From Streptomyces ureilyticus (GTDB lineage Bacteria; Actinomycetota; Actinomycetes; Streptomycetales; Streptomycetaceae), in NCBI RefSeq assembly GCF_011045025.1, contig NZ_JAAKZX010000021.1, forward strand, positions 16,027 to 80,026: a DNA stretch of 64,000 nt. The letters run 5' to 3'. Shown here piece after piece: positions 9,224-18,396 of the stretch (its first letter is position 1; each line of letters starts with the position of its first letter). The notes under the pieces are model-generated. The model saw nothing but the letters and a program-made list of their open reading frames with translations. It made no database searches and was not told the origin of the DNA. The position numbers were made by a program, and so were the translations under genes.

Positions 9224-9994
9224 ATGACGGCAGTACCGCAGTCATCCGCAGAGGTCTCCCAGGCCCCCGCCTGGAGTCGGCGCCCGGCGAACCTTGCCGC
9301 CGCGGTCACGGCTGAGCTGGTGGAGCGGATCGTCCGTGGAGTCCATCCGTCCGGTTCGCCGTTACCCTCCGAGCCCGTGCTCTGCGAGACCTTCTCGGTC
9401 AGCCGCACCGTGGTCCGCGAGGCGGTGAAGATTCTTCAGGAGAAGGGGCTGGTGCAGGTCCGCCAGGGCGCCGGCACGATGGTTACCCCGCCGGCGATGT
9501 GGAACATGCTTGACGAGCTGGTCCTCGGCGCCACCATCGCCGAAGACGAGAGCCTGGCCATCCTCGATCACCTCGTCGCGACCCGCCGCGTGCTGGAGTC
9601 CGATATGGCCAACGTGGCCGCCCGCCTGGCGAACGCCGAGGTGATCGACCAGCTACGCAGTCTGCTGGAGCGGATGGATGAGCTCGTCGACGACCCCGCT
9701 TCGTACCACGAAGAGGACCGGGCGTTCCACGACACCGTCATGCAGGCATCGGGGAACCGCATCGGCCGAGCCGTGGTCCGTTCGCTGGAGCGCCAGGTCA
9801 TCAACTCTGCCCGTTACATGGGCCGAACCGGCCGCACCTTCTGCGTCACGTCCAACCAAGGCCATCGGCGCATCTACGAGCGGATCGCCGCGCACGACCC
9901 CAAGGGTGCGGCCGAGGCGATGTTCACCCACATCACCGAGGCGTGGGTCGTGCGCCGCAGCGGGCCGGGCGAGCCGACCGGGCTGCGGCGTTAG
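9224..9994 (+). CDS. FadR-family (GntR superfamily) transcriptional regulator
   Basis: 256 residues from ATG 9224, preferred over the upstream TTG at 9182 because GGGGGGT lies 4-10 bases ahead. The N-terminal winged helix includes SGSPLPSEPVLCETFSVSRT, VVREAVKILQEKGLV and RQGAGTMV, the textbook GntR motif. The C-terminal all-helical FCD domain keeps metal-site-like residues in EEDRAFHDTVMQASGN and SNQGHRRIYERI. Such regulators usually repress sugar-acid genes and release on binding the acid. It is divergent from the collapsed binding-protein/permease/dehydratase operon and is followed by a terminator, so it is an orphan regulator whose target genes have decayed. Effector unknown. Confidence 0.92.
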   Translation: MTAVPQSSAEVSQAPAWSRRPANLAAAVTAELVERIVRGVHPSGSPLPSEPVLCETFSVSRTVVREAVKILQEKGLVQVRQGAGTMVTPPAMWNMLDELVLGATIAEDESLAILDHLVATRRVLESDMANVAARLANAEVIDQLRSLLERMDELVDDPASYHEEDRAFHDTVMQASGNRIGRAVVRSLERQVINSARYMGRTGRTFCVTSNQGHRRIYERIAAHDPKGAAEAMFTHITEAWVVRRSGPGEPTGLRR

Positions 9995-10104
9995 AGGATG
10001 GTGCTGCTGGCGACTTCACCTGTCCGGGCCTTGGCACACCCCGCTGAACGACCGGAAAGAGCCAGAGTCGCCGGCATTGCGTCCAGATCGACCGAGGCGC
10101 GGTA

Positions 10105-10163
10105 GGGCCCGCACCCACTCGGGCCCCACTGCCGGCATCCGCTCCTGTCTCAAAGGAGCGGAT
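10105..10163. terminator. Two stem-loops between convergent FadR and beta-helix genes
   Basis: GGGCCCG (10105-10111) pairs with CGGGCCC (10120-10126). Just after, ATCCGCTCCT (10137-10146) pairs perfectly with AGGAGCGGAT (10154-10163) across a 7-base loop. They lie between two convergent genes and probably form a bidirectional terminator. Confidence 0.7.
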
Positions 10164-10177
10164 AGGCGTTGATTCCG

Positions 10178-12556
10178 CTATCGCAGTGCCCACTGCTGGT
10201 TGGTGCCGCTGTGGCAGGACCAGAGGGTGGTCCTGGTGCCGTTGGCGGTGCCGTCGGCGTTGGCGTCGAGGCATAGTCCGGACTGGACGCCGGTGATGGT
10301 GCCGTTGGGGTTGACGTTCCACTGTTGGTTGTTCTGGCCGTTGCAGTCCCAGATGATGACCGGGGTGCCGTTGGTGGTGCCGCTTCCGCTGGCGTCGAGG
10401 CACTTGTCGCCGTGGACGGTCAGTTGTTTGCCGGCGGTGTAGGTCCAGGTCTGGCCGGCTGTGCCGGTGCAGTCCCAGAGTTGGGTCTGGGTGCCGTTGG
10501 TGTTGCCGGCGCCGGGGACGGTCAGGCAGCGGCCGGACTGCGCACCCACGATCTGCTGCTCCGTGGGCGGAGGTGGGGTGCTGCCCTGCGGTCCGGCGGA
10601 CGCCATCACGTCCTGGGCACCGGAAGGCCAGTTGCCATTGGTGACCGTGACATTGCCGGAGACCACGTTGCCGCGGTCCCCGTTGGTCACGTTCGTGCTG
10701 CCGTTGGTCGACCAGTTGTTGGTGAGGGTCCAGTTCCCCATGTTCTCGCCACCCCAGTAGTTGGCCGTCGCCCACGTACCGGTGTTCGAGAAGACGTTGT
10801 TGGTGGCCGTGAAGTACTTCGATCCCTCGTCGAAGTACAGCCCGAAGTGTCCGTTGGTCCGCAGGCAGTGGTTCCGGCTGATCAGCGCGCTCGGGTTCCA
10901 TCCGAGCGTGTAGATGCAGCCACCGTCGTTCATCTGCTGCATGACATCGTGGATGTAGTTGCCGATGAGCCGGTTGTTGGACGCGGTGGTCGGCGTCGTG
11001 TAGCGCGGCTGGTAGTCGTACAGGCCGCGGTTGGCATAGTGGTTGCTGCCGCCCGCGTCGTTGGCGCCCCAGCCGTACCCGATCGACATGCCGGAGTACG
11101 GCATGTTGTAGACCTCGTTCTGGGCGACGGTGCTGTTGGTGACGTACGTGGTCAGGACGGAGACGATGCCCCGGTAGTCCGCCCCGAGGTCGTGGATGCG
11201 GTTGTTGCTGATCGTGATGTCCCTGTTGACCATGCGCGGGTCGCTGGGGTGGTGGGCGTCGGCGCGCACGCCGCCCACGAGGATGCCACCGGCTGAGCTC
11301 CGGGCGATCTCCGACCGGGTCACCGTGATGTTGCCGGCGCCCAGACCGACACCGCTGGCGTGCGCGTTGGCGTCGTTGCCGATACCGATGGCCGTCTGGC
11401 CCAGGTTGACGAACTTGGAGTCGCTGAAGGTGATGGTGTTGGCGGCGGAGATCTGCACGGCGGCCGGCATCTGCCGCCAGTGTGGCCGGGCGGCCTCGAA
11501 CTGCCTGCAGCCGTTGTGGCAGGAGTCGAAGCTCGGCCAGCTCCAGTTCCCGGCGATGTACGCGCCGGTCTGCTGGTCCGCGTAACCCTGGTTGCTGCTG
11601 GGGCCCAGCCAGCTCGTACCGGTGAAGGTGATCCCGCTGAACGTGATGTGGTGCGCCGGCTCGCTGTACGTGCCCCCGAGGTTCACCAGCGACTGCAGCG
11701 TCGGCAGTTCCACGCTGACGGTGCTCATGTTCTGCCCGGCCCGGGGGATGTAGTACAAGTCTCCGGCCGTGGGGTTGAGGTACCACTCGCCGGGCGAGTC
11801 CAGGAACTCGTACGCGTTGGACAGGTAGAACGGACCGGCCCGGTGCGGCCGCATGAGGGTGTCGTAGCCGAAGTTGTTGTTGTTCCACGCCGGCTGCTGC
11901 ATCGTGATGAAGTTCGCGCTGATGCTCTGCACCGGCGAGTACCGGTCGGTGAAGGAGTTGACGCTCTCCACCTCGATCCGGCTCTGGTCGGCCAGGTTGT
12001 TCAGATAGCTCAGCGCACCGCCCGAGAACCTCATTCCGTCGCTGGAGGCCGTGAAATCGGCCCGGTTCACCTGCGTGCGGGCCCGGGTGGCGACGGCGCC
12101 GTCGACATAGAGCTGCCGGGCATCGAGACCGGCGGGCACGTCGGCCCGCCAGATGTTCCTGGCCGCGTCGGCCACCGACCAGCCGGTGACCGCCCGGGCA
12201 CCGGTGATCACCGGACGCGCCGACGGGGCGGCCTGCCACACGACCGTGTGACCGCCTGAGCCGGAGTCCTCCGCCGTCAGCCGGAAGGATTGGGCCAGCC
12301 GGTACACACCGTCGGCCAACTGCACCACGATGTCGTCCGACATGTCGTCGTTGAGCGATCGCACCGCCGCCTGCGCGGCTGTCAGTGAGCACGGCCGCGC
12401 GCTGGAACAGTCGGTGCCGGTGCCGGACGGCGAGACGTACACGGTGCGGGGAGCCGCGGATGCGGGCGCGGGGAACGCCGTCACGGCGGTCGCGGCTAAA
12501 CCGACTGTGGCGGCTGCGGCCAGAAGCCGCCTTCGTATCGTGAGAGTTGTCGACAC
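10178..12556 (-). CDS. Secreted right-handed beta-helix protein (GH141-like) with C-terminal CBM13
   Basis: 792 residues. A signal peptide (TIRRRLLAAAATVGLAATAV) is followed at 36 by the Asp/Ser-rich start TVYVSPSGTGTDCSSARPCS, usual in parallel beta-helix enzymes. Conserved blocks are VWQAAPSARPVITGARAVTG, ITFSGITFTGTSWLG, DITISNNRIHDLGADYRG and NRLIGNYIHDV, with many N-x-I-x repeats. This layout matches proteins grouped with GH141 (fucosidase and xylanase activities are known there), but related beta-helix lyases cannot be excluded. Residues about 668-792 are a three-repeat ricin-B domain almost identical in DNA to the one at 22.56 kb. It lies 64 bases after the epimerase gene on the same strand, so it may end that operon's transcript. 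Confidence 0.82.
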   Translation of the reverse strand: MSTTLTIRRRLLAAAATVGLAATAVTAFPAPASAAPRTVYVSPSGTGTDCSSARPCSLTAAQAAVRSLNDDMSDDIVVQLADGVYRLAQSFRLTAEDSGSGGHTVVWQAAPSARPVITGARAVTGWSVADAARNIWRADVPAGLDARQLYVDGAVATRARTQVNRADFTASSDGMRFSGGALSYLNNLADQSRIEVESVNSFTDRYSPVQSISANFITMQQPAWNNNNFGYDTLMRPHRAGPFYLSNAYEFLDSPGEWYLNPTAGDLYYIPRAGQNMSTVSVELPTLQSLVNLGGTYSEPAHHITFSGITFTGTSWLGPSSNQGYADQQTGAYIAGNWSWPSFDSCHNGCRQFEAARPHWRQMPAAVQISAANTITFSDSKFVNLGQTAIGIGNDANAHASGVGLGAGNITVTRSEIARSSAGGILVGGVRADAHHPSDPRMVNRDITISNNRIHDLGADYRGIVSVLTTYVTNSTVAQNEVYNMPYSGMSIGYGWGANDAGGSNHYANRGLYDYQPRYTTPTTASNNRLIGNYIHDVMQQMNDGGCIYTLGWNPSALISRNHCLRTNGHFGLYFDEGSKYFTATNNVFSNTGTWATANYWGGENMGNWTLTNNWSTNGSTNVTNGDRGNVVSGNVTVTNGNWPSGAQDVMASAGPQGSTPPPPTEQQIVGAQSGRCLTVPGAGNTNGTQTQLWDCTGTAGQTWTYTAGKQLTVHGDKCLDASGSGTTNGTPVIIWDCNGQNNQQWNVNPNGTITGVQSGLCLDANADGTANGTRTTLWSCHSGTNQQWALR
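10190..10553 (-). repeat. CBM13 cassette, inverted near-identical copy of 22,550-22,917
   Basis: Compared by eye, this segment in reverse complement and 22,550-22,917 differ at only a handful of positions over about 330 bases (for example GGCACAGCC versus GGCGCAGCC, GGCGACAAG versus GGCAACAAG). The surrounding enzymes are unrelated. It is an inverted repeat pair 12 kb apart. Confidence 0.85.
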
Positions 12557-12620
12557 GTTTTCTCCTTATGGCGGTTCCCGGGCGGAAGGGGATGACGGCG
12601 CGACCGGGCCTGTCACCCGG

Positions 12621-13490
12621 TCAAGGAGCGCTTTCCAGTCCGCGGAGGACGGTTCGGAGGTAGGACAGCCCGTCACGGGCGAGGGTGTCCTGTGACGGGG
12701 CAAGCGGCCGCCAGATCGAGGCCGCGGTGGCGATGGCCTCGTTCTGCGCGGTGAACGACTCGATGCACACCGCACCGCCGTAGCCGGTCGTGGCCAGGCC
12801 GGCGAGGAAGCGTGGCCAGTCGAAGTGGTCGGCGCCCGGGGCGCCGCGGTCGGTGCCGCTGACCTGGACGTGCTTGATGTGCGGACCAGCCGTGACGAGC
12901 GCCTCGTAGGGGTCGGCCTCCTCGATGTTCATGTGATAGGTGTCGATCATGAGACCGACGTTCGCAGGCAGGCCGTCGATCATCTCCACCGCCTGCTCGA
13001 CCGTGTTGACGACGCTCGTCTCATAGCGGTTGAGGGCCTCCACACCGATGCTCACGCCCCGCTCCCCCGCGTAGTCGGCCACTGGCCGCAGGGCGCGGCG
13101 GACGTCCGCGTAGCAGGCCGCGCGCTCCACCGGTGACATGCGCCAGGTCCGCCCCACCGCGGCGTAGACCGGGCCGCCGACGCAGGGCGCGCCGACGGCC
13201 ACCGCACTGTCCACACACGATTTCAGGTACGCCACGGTGGAGGCGACGGCCTCCGGCGGGGCGTTCACGAGGTCACGTCCGGGCGAGGTGACCGCACAGA
13301 CGCCGACCGCGCGCAGGCCGTACGCCGCCAGCAGGTCCCGGGTGCGGGCCGGGTCCCAGTCGCCGGGTTGCTCGATCGGCAGCTCGACCGCGTCGAAACC
13401 GAACGCGGCGATCCGCGGCACCAGCTCGGCCATGGCCTCGTCGTCGACCGGCGAGGCCCAGACCCACGGGTTGACACCGATGGTGTACAC
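12621..13490 (-). CDS. Sugar phosphate isomerase/epimerase family protein (D-psicose/tagatose 3-epimerase-like)
   Basis: 289 residues from GTG 13490, four bases after the binding-protein stop. The TIM barrel starts with MYTIGVNPWVWASPVDDEAM. Metal-site residues typical of ketose 3-epimerases are present: Glu in IGVEALNRYE, Asp in GLMIDTYHMNIEEADP, His in HIKHVQVSGTDRG and Glu in AVCIESF. These cytosolic enzymes epimerise free ketoses at C3, though some relatives act on other sugars. As the last gene of the ribose-type transporter operon it probably processes the imported sugar. Substrate unknown. Confidence 0.85.
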   Translation of the reverse strand: MYTIGVNPWVWASPVDDEAMAELVPRIAAFGFDAVELPIEQPGDWDPARTRDLLAAYGLRAVGVCAVTSPGRDLVNAPPEAVASTVAYLKSCVDSAVAVGAPCVGGPVYAAVGRTWRMSPVERAACYADVRRALRPVADYAGERGVSIGVEALNRYETSVVNTVEQAVEMIDGLPANVGLMIDTYHMNIEEADPYEALVTAGPHIKHVQVSGTDRGAPGADHFDWPRFLAGLATTGYGGAVCIESFTAQNEAIATAASIWRPLAPSQDTLARDGLSYLRTVLRGLESAP

Positions 13491-13494
13491 CGGA

Positions 13495-14679
13495 CTACTT
13501 CCAGCGCCGCGGGTAATCGGGCAGGTCGGTGCAGCCGCACATCGCGTAGTGCAGCGGCGGCATGGCGGGGTCGACGTACTCGTCCAGGTTGTCCTGGGTG
13601 ATGGTCGGCTGTGGCAGCTTCCACGGGTTCGGCACCTGCTCGCCGTCGAGGATCTTCAGCGCGGCGATGATCGGGGTGCGCCACTGGTAGGTCGGGTAGG
13701 TCGGGGCGATCGCCGTGAGCTTCTTGTCCTTCCACAGCTTCAGGAAGTCGAGCTGGTCCTCGCCGTTGATCGGCGGCACGGGCTTGCCGGCGTCCTCGAA
13801 CGCCTCGACCGCCGCGCCCGCGACCGCCCCGGCGTCCATCCAGACGCCGTCGATCGTGCCGTACCGCTGGATGTAGTCGTTGACGATCTTCTTCGTCCTG
13901 GCCGGGTCGCCGTCGGTGAACTCGACGCCGACGACGTCGACGCCCGCTTTGTCGAAGGCGATCTTCGCCGCGGACCAACGGGTCTCCAGCACGTCGACAC
14001 CGGGCAGGATGCGCAGCGCGAGCACCTTGCCACCGCGCTTCATCTCCTGGGTGACGAACTCCGCCGCGACGTGGCCGAATCCGTAGCCGCCGATCGGGTT
14101 GATGAACGTCACCGGGCAGTTCGTGTCGACGCCGCGGTCGAAGACGATGACCGGCAGGCCCTTCTGGCAGGCGGCTTTCACGGCCGGGGTGAGCGTCGCG
14201 GTGGTGTTCGGCGAGACGATGAGCGCGTGGCAGCCCTTGCCGAGCAGGTCGTTGATGTCGGCGATCTGCTTCTGGTCCTTGCCTTCGGCATCGACGTGGA
14301 CGAACTCGGAGATCCGGCCGCGGTGCGTGTCGACCTCGGCCTGCATGGTCTTGAAACCGACCTGGCGCCAGGGGTTGTTCAGCCCCGCGTTGGAGAAGCA
14401 GATCTTGTACGGTCCGGGCTTCGTGAACTTCTTGGTCTCCACCATCGCCGGGTTGAGCGCCTGCTCCCAGGGCTTGCCGGCCGGCCCGGTGGGCGCGGTG
14501 TCCAGGAGCGCGAGCTGCTTGTCGTAGTCGGCCCGCACGAAGAACTTCGACTGCTCCCCCGTGCCCGACCCGGTGCCCGCCGAGGGCGAACCCGATGCGC
14601 GGGTGGTGGGCTCGTCGGTGGAGCAGCCGGCCAGCACCAGTAAGGTGCTCACGGCCAGCACCGTCATGGAATGCCTCAC
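13495..14679 (-). CDS. Sugar ABC transporter substrate-binding lipoprotein (ribose-type)
   Basis: 394 residues from GTG 14679, with AAAGGGG seven bases upstream. The lipobox is LLVLAGCS (acylated Cys about residue 18). The mature protein is a periplasmic-binding-protein type I fold: KICFSNAGLNNPWRQVGFKT, LIVSPNTTATLTPAVKAACQ, LPVIVFDRGVD, DGVWMDAGAVAGAAVEAFED. This is the sugar-binding partner class for RbsA/RbsC-type transporters, which agrees with the next two genes upstream. An insert of about 60 residues before the first domain (DYDKQLALLDTAP) is longer than in E. coli RbsB. Ligand not predictable. Confidence 0.92.
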   Translation of the reverse strand: MRHSMTVLAVSTLLVLAGCSTDEPTTRASGSPSAGTGSGTGEQSKFFVRADYDKQLALLDTAPTGPAGKPWEQALNPAMVETKKFTKPGPYKICFSNAGLNNPWRQVGFKTMQAEVDTHRGRISEFVHVDAEGKDQKQIADINDLLGKGCHALIVSPNTTATLTPAVKAACQKGLPVIVFDRGVDTNCPVTFINPIGGYGFGHVAAEFVTQEMKRGGKVLALRILPGVDVLETRWSAAKIAFDKAGVDVVGVEFTDGDPARTKKIVNDYIQRYGTIDGVWMDAGAVAGAAVEAFEDAGKPVPPINGEDQLDFLKLWKDKKLTAIAPTYPTYQWRTPIIAALKILDGEQVPNPWKLPQPTITQDNLDEYVDPAMPPLHYAMCGCTDLPDYPRRWK

Positions 14680-14689
14680 TGAGTCCCCT

Positions 14690-15661
14690 TTATCTGGACG
14701 GGAAACGGAAGGACGCCGCCGCCACGGCGAACAGAATGATCGCGCCCTGGACGGTCGGTTTGAGGGCGCCGGAGACGCCGTAGAAGTTCATGAGCGTGAA
14801 GAGCGTCTCGAGGGTCAGCGCGCCCAGCATCGCGCCGACGACCGAACCGCGGCCCCCGCCCAGAGCGACACCGCCGAGGACCGCCGCGGTGATCGCGCCG
14901 AACTCGAGGCCGACACCGGCCTGGAACGACACTCCGCTGTACCCGCCGATAAGGATCGCCGCGAGCGTGGCGGCGACTCCGCTGAGGACGAACGCCATGG
15001 TCTTGGCGCGCCACACGCGCACGCCGCTCAGCTCGGCGGTCCGCGGGTTGCCGCCGACGGCGACCAGGGTGCGGCCGAAGTCCGAACGCGTCAGCACCAG
15101 CGCCAGAGAGGCCGCCGCCAGCAGGATGACCAGGGCGTACGGTATCCGGCCCAGCGCGGGCACGTCCTCGAACCCCGACCGACCGAGCCGGCGGAACTCC
15201 TCGGAGAGGCCGCCCTTCGGGGCACCGTCGGACCACAGGTACACGGCACCGACGAGGATCAGGAACATCCCGAGGGTCGTGATGAACGACGGCACCCGCA
15301 GCCGCGAGGTGACGAGGCCGTTGACGAGGCCGACGGCGATGCCGAACGCGAGCAGGAGCACGACGACAGGCCAGCCGGCCGACGGATCGCCGTCGATCAG
15401 CCGGGCGGCGATGACCACCTGCGCGGTGACCAGAGAGCCGACGGACAGGTCCAACTCGCCGGAGACGATCACGAAGTACTGGCCGGCGGCGAGCAGGATG
15501 ATCGGCGCGGAGCGGCCGAGGAACGACATCAGCGACGGCGGCGAGAGGAAGTCCGGTTGGCGGGCGGTCAGCAGAACCAGCAACACCGCCAGGATCACGA
15601 TGATCGGTGCGAGACCGCCGGAGCGGAACTTGAGGAGCCGCAGTGGGCGCGCGATCCGCAT
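14690..15661 (-). CDS. Sugar ABC transporter permease (RbsC-type), second copy
   Basis: 323 residues with about nine to ten hydrophobic segments and the family signature IVSGELDLSVGSLVTAQVVI near residue 65. FITTLGMFLILVGAVYLWSD and GGVALGGGRGSVVGAMLGAL, the conserved cytoplasmic-loop region, follow. It ends FRFPSR. The start ATG 15661 lies one base beyond the stop of the other permease (15663), so the genes are coupled. It pairs with the neighbouring permease to form a heterodimeric channel for the ribose-type importer. Confidence 0.92.
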   Translation of the reverse strand: MRIARPLRLLKFRSGGLAPIIVILAVLLVLLTARQPDFLSPPSLMSFLGRSAPIILLAAGQYFVIVSGELDLSVGSLVTAQVVIAARLIDGDPSAGWPVVVLLLAFGIAVGLVNGLVTSRLRVPSFITTLGMFLILVGAVYLWSDGAPKGGLSEEFRRLGRSGFEDVPALGRIPYALVILLAAASLALVLTRSDFGRTLVAVGGNPRTAELSGVRVWRAKTMAFVLSGVAATLAAILIGGYSGVSFQAGVGLEFGAITAAVLGGVALGGGRGSVVGAMLGALTLETLFTLMNFYGVSGALKPTVQGAIILFAVAAASFRFPSR

Positions 15662-15662
15662 G

Positions 15663-16634
15663 CTATGACGCCTTTCGCATCGCCCGGCGGGCGTAGACGG
15701 CGACCGCCGCGATGATGATCACGCCACGGATCACCTGCTTGAAGAACACGTCGACCTCGAGCTGGTTGAAGATGGCGTCGATGCTCGCGAGCAGCAGCAC
15801 GCCGCCGACCGTGCCGACAACGCCGCCGCGCCCGCCGGCCAGGGCGGTGCCGCCGAGCACCACCGCGGCGATCGACTCCAGGTCGTACAGTCCCTCGGTG
15901 CCCACCCTCGGTGCGCCGGCGCCGAGCCGACTGGCGAGGTAGACCCCGGCGAGGCCGGCGCAGAGGGCGCACAGCACATGGGCGGTGACGAGGACCCGGC
16001 TGCCCCGCACGCCGGAGAGCCGGGCGACCTCCGGGTCACCGCCCACGGCGATCAGGTGGTGGCCGAAGCGGGTGCGCGCCAGCACGAACCAGGCCGCGGC
16101 GGCGACGGCGAGCAGCAGCAGGAACGACATCGGCACCGGGCCGATGCGCTGGTACCCCAGGCCCTGCACCAGGGCGGGTGCGGTCTTGCCGGCCGGGCCG
16201 TCGTATCCGTTGTCGAGGTATCCCTTCAGCAGCAGTCCGACGCCGACGGTCGCGATGAAGGGGTTGATCCGCGCATGGGTGACGAGCAGGCCGTTGACGA
16301 AGCCGATCGTGGCGCTGACGGCGAGCGTCAGGCCGATCGCCGGCAGCAGCGCACCGTCGTCACCGGCCATGGTCTCGGCGGCGACGAGGGTGCTCAGGCT
16401 GACCACGTACGCCACGGACAGGTCCAGCGAGCCGCCGACGATGACCAGCGTCTGGCCGACCGCGACGAGGCCCAGACCGGCGGCGACGTGCAGCAGGCTC
16501 ACCGTCGTCGGCAGGCTGAACAGCCGGCCGCCATCGACCGTGACGATGAGCCAGCCGATCGCCAGGGTGAGGACCAGGGCGACGAACACGCCGGGCGGGG
16601 TCCGCCGGGCCGACAGGGACAGCGCGCCGCTCAT
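15663..16634 (-). CDS. Sugar ABC transporter permease (RbsC-type), first copy
   Basis: 323 residues from ATG 16634, which overlaps the stop of the ATPase gene (ATGA). The open frame reaches further upstream, but that part is Arg-rich shadow of the ATPase gene. It has multiple membrane segments and the family motif IVGGSLDLSVAYVVSLSTLV near 65. INPFIATVGVGLLLKGYLDN and LGGTALAGGRGGVVGTVGGV follow. It is similar in layout to the next permease, suggesting an old duplication and a heterodimeric transporter. Confidence 0.92.
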   Translation of the reverse strand: MSGALSLSARRTPPGVFVALVLTLAIGWLIVTVDGGRLFSLPTTVSLLHVAAGLGLVAVGQTLVIVGGSLDLSVAYVVSLSTLVAAETMAGDDGALLPAIGLTLAVSATIGFVNGLLVTHARINPFIATVGVGLLLKGYLDNGYDGPAGKTAPALVQGLGYQRIGPVPMSFLLLLAVAAAAWFVLARTRFGHHLIAVGGDPEVARLSGVRGSRVLVTAHVLCALCAGLAGVYLASRLGAGAPRVGTEGLYDLESIAAVVLGGTALAGGRGGVVGTVGGVLLLASIDAIFNQLEVDVFFKQVIRGVIIIAAVAVYARRAMRKAS

Positions 16635-18142
16635 CCGGCCGCCTCCCCCACGGTGCCGACCGCCAGGGCGACGACATCCTCCTCCGTCGCACCGGCGGGT
16701 AGCTCGCCGGCGATCCGGCCGTCGCGCATGACGATGATCCGGTCGCTCATGCCGAGCAGCTCGGGCAGCTCGGACGAGACCATCAGCACGGCGGCGCCGT
16801 CGCGGGCCAGCCGGCGGACGAGATCGTGGATCGCCGACTTGGCGCCCACGTCGATGCCCCGGGTCGGCTCGTCGAAGAGCAGGATTCTCGGGGCGAGCGC
16901 GAGCCACCTGGCCAGCACGACCTTCTGCTGGTTGCCCCCGGACAGGAAACGGATCTCCTGGTCCTCCCCTGCGGCGCGAAGCTCAACGGCCGCGAGCAGC
17001 TCCCGGACCCGCGCGGTCCGGGCACCGCGGCCGACCCGGCCCGGGCGGACGGCGCGGCCGGCCAACAGCGCGTTGTCGAGCACCGACTGCTCGGCGACGA
17101 TCCCCTCGCCCTTGCGGTCCTCGGAGACGTAGGCGATACCGGCCCGTATCGCGGCGCGGGGCGAGCGCAGCCGGACCGGCGCTCCGTCGACGGTCACCTG
17201 GCCGGTGCTGAACGGTGCGGCGCCGAACAGTGCGCGGGCCAGCGCCGACCGGCCGGAGCCCTGCAGGCCGCCGACGCCGAGCACCTCGCCGGCGCGCAGC
17301 CGTAGGTCGATGCCGCGCAGCTTCCGGTTGCCTCCGTCCCGGACAGTCAGCCGCACCGGGCCCAACTCCTGCGGCTTCGCGGGGTCGGGGTAGTAGTTCG
17401 ACAGCTCGCGGCCGACCATGTGGCGCACCAGCTGATCGGCGCTGGTGTCCGCGGTGTCCAAGGTGGCCACCGCCCGGCCGTCCTTGAGCACGGTGATCCG
17501 GCCGGACAGGTCGAAGACCTCCTTGAGGCGGTGCGAGACGTACAGCACGCCTATCCCGTGCTCCTGCAACCGCCGTAGGAGCGCGTAGAGCTGGTCGACC
17601 TCGTGGTCGGCGAGAGCCGCGGTGGGCTCGTCCATGATGAGCAGCCGCGCGTCGAGGGCGAGCGCCTTGACGATCTCGACCACCTGTTGTTGCGCCACGC
17701 CGAGTCGTCCCACACGCGTGTCGGGCGGTAACGAGCCCTCCCCGATCGAGGCGAGGAGCCCCGCGGTGTGGCTGAGCATCGCCCTGCGGTCGACGAGCCC
17801 GCGGCGCAGGGGCTCGTGGCCCAGCCAGACGTTCTCCGCGACGGTGCGCTCGGGCAGCAGGGTCAGCTCCTGGTAGACGATGCCGATACCGGCCTGTTGG
17901 GCCTCGCGCGGGCTGCGGAACGTCCGCGGTGCGCCGGCGAACTCGACCGTTCCCTCGTCGGGCTGGTAGACGCCGGACACCACCTTCATGAGGGTGGACT
18001 TGCCGGCGCCGTTCTCGCCGACGACCGCGTGCACGTCGCCCGGCCGGACCTGGAGGTCGACGCCATCGAGCACCCGCACGCCGAGGAACGACTTGCCGAT
18101 GCCTCGCAGAGCGAGCAGCGGCGACGGCGGCAGGCCAGACAT
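16631..18142 (-). CDS. Sugar ABC transporter ATP-binding protein (RbsA/MglA/XylG-type, two ABC domains)
   Basis: 503 residues with two ATPase domains. The first has Walker A GENGAGKSTLMKVVSG, signature LGVAQQQVVEIVKALALDA and Walker B LLIMDEPTAAL. The second has a degenerate Walker A region (LGVGGLQGSGRSALARALFG), the signature FLSGGNQQKVVLARWLAL and Walker B ILLFDEPTRGIDVG. This tandem architecture with one weak site is typical of carbohydrate class-2 transporters. First gene of the five-gene operon. Upstream, GACAGCTC (18222-18229) and GAGCTGTC (18238-18245) form an inverted repeat that could be its operator. Confidence 0.95.
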   Translation of the reverse strand: MSGLPPSPLLALRGIGKSFLGVRVLDGVDLQVRPGDVHAVVGENGAGKSTLMKVVSGVYQPDEGTVEFAGAPRTFRSPREAQQAGIGIVYQELTLLPERTVAENVWLGHEPLRRGLVDRRAMLSHTAGLLASIGEGSLPPDTRVGRLGVAQQQVVEIVKALALDARLLIMDEPTAALADHEVDQLYALLRRLQEHGIGVLYVSHRLKEVFDLSGRITVLKDGRAVATLDTADTSADQLVRHMVGRELSNYYPDPAKPQELGPVRLTVRDGGNRKLRGIDLRLRAGEVLGVGGLQGSGRSALARALFGAAPFSTGQVTVDGAPVRLRSPRAAIRAGIAYVSEDRKGEGIVAEQSVLDNALLAGRAVRPGRVGRGARTARVRELLAAVELRAAGEDQEIRFLSGGNQQKVVLARWLALAPRILLFDEPTRGIDVGAKSAIHDLVRRLARDGAAVLMVSSELPELLGMSDRIIVMRDGRIAGELPAGATEEDVVALAVGTVGEAAG

Positions 18143-18396
18143 CGTGGGACCCTCTACATTCGCGTCGTCAGCAGGATTGAGTCACCGATAGCTGAATCGT
18201 TTGGTACGGCCGGCATGGAATGACAGCTCCCGCCCGCGAGCTGTCGTCGAATAGCCGCGAACTTTCGCCGGACGCGATGGCGACATCGCGGCCCCGAGGG
18301 TAAATGCCTCGATGAGCGCCTGGCAATACCACCGGACATCACAGTAGGACGTTCGCCGTTCGAACTGCTCAATGCAGGCCGGCGATCGGTCGACAG

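Noticed and set aside
9998..10177. Possible gene downstream of the FadR-family regulator
   Set aside because: Only short frames with no start signal; the stretch is dominated by two terminator hairpins.
9933..12392. 819-codon minus frame over the beta-helix gene
   Set aside because: It is the +1 shadow of the beta-helix/CBM13 gene: Arg/His/Gln-rich low-complexity sequence with no signal or domain.
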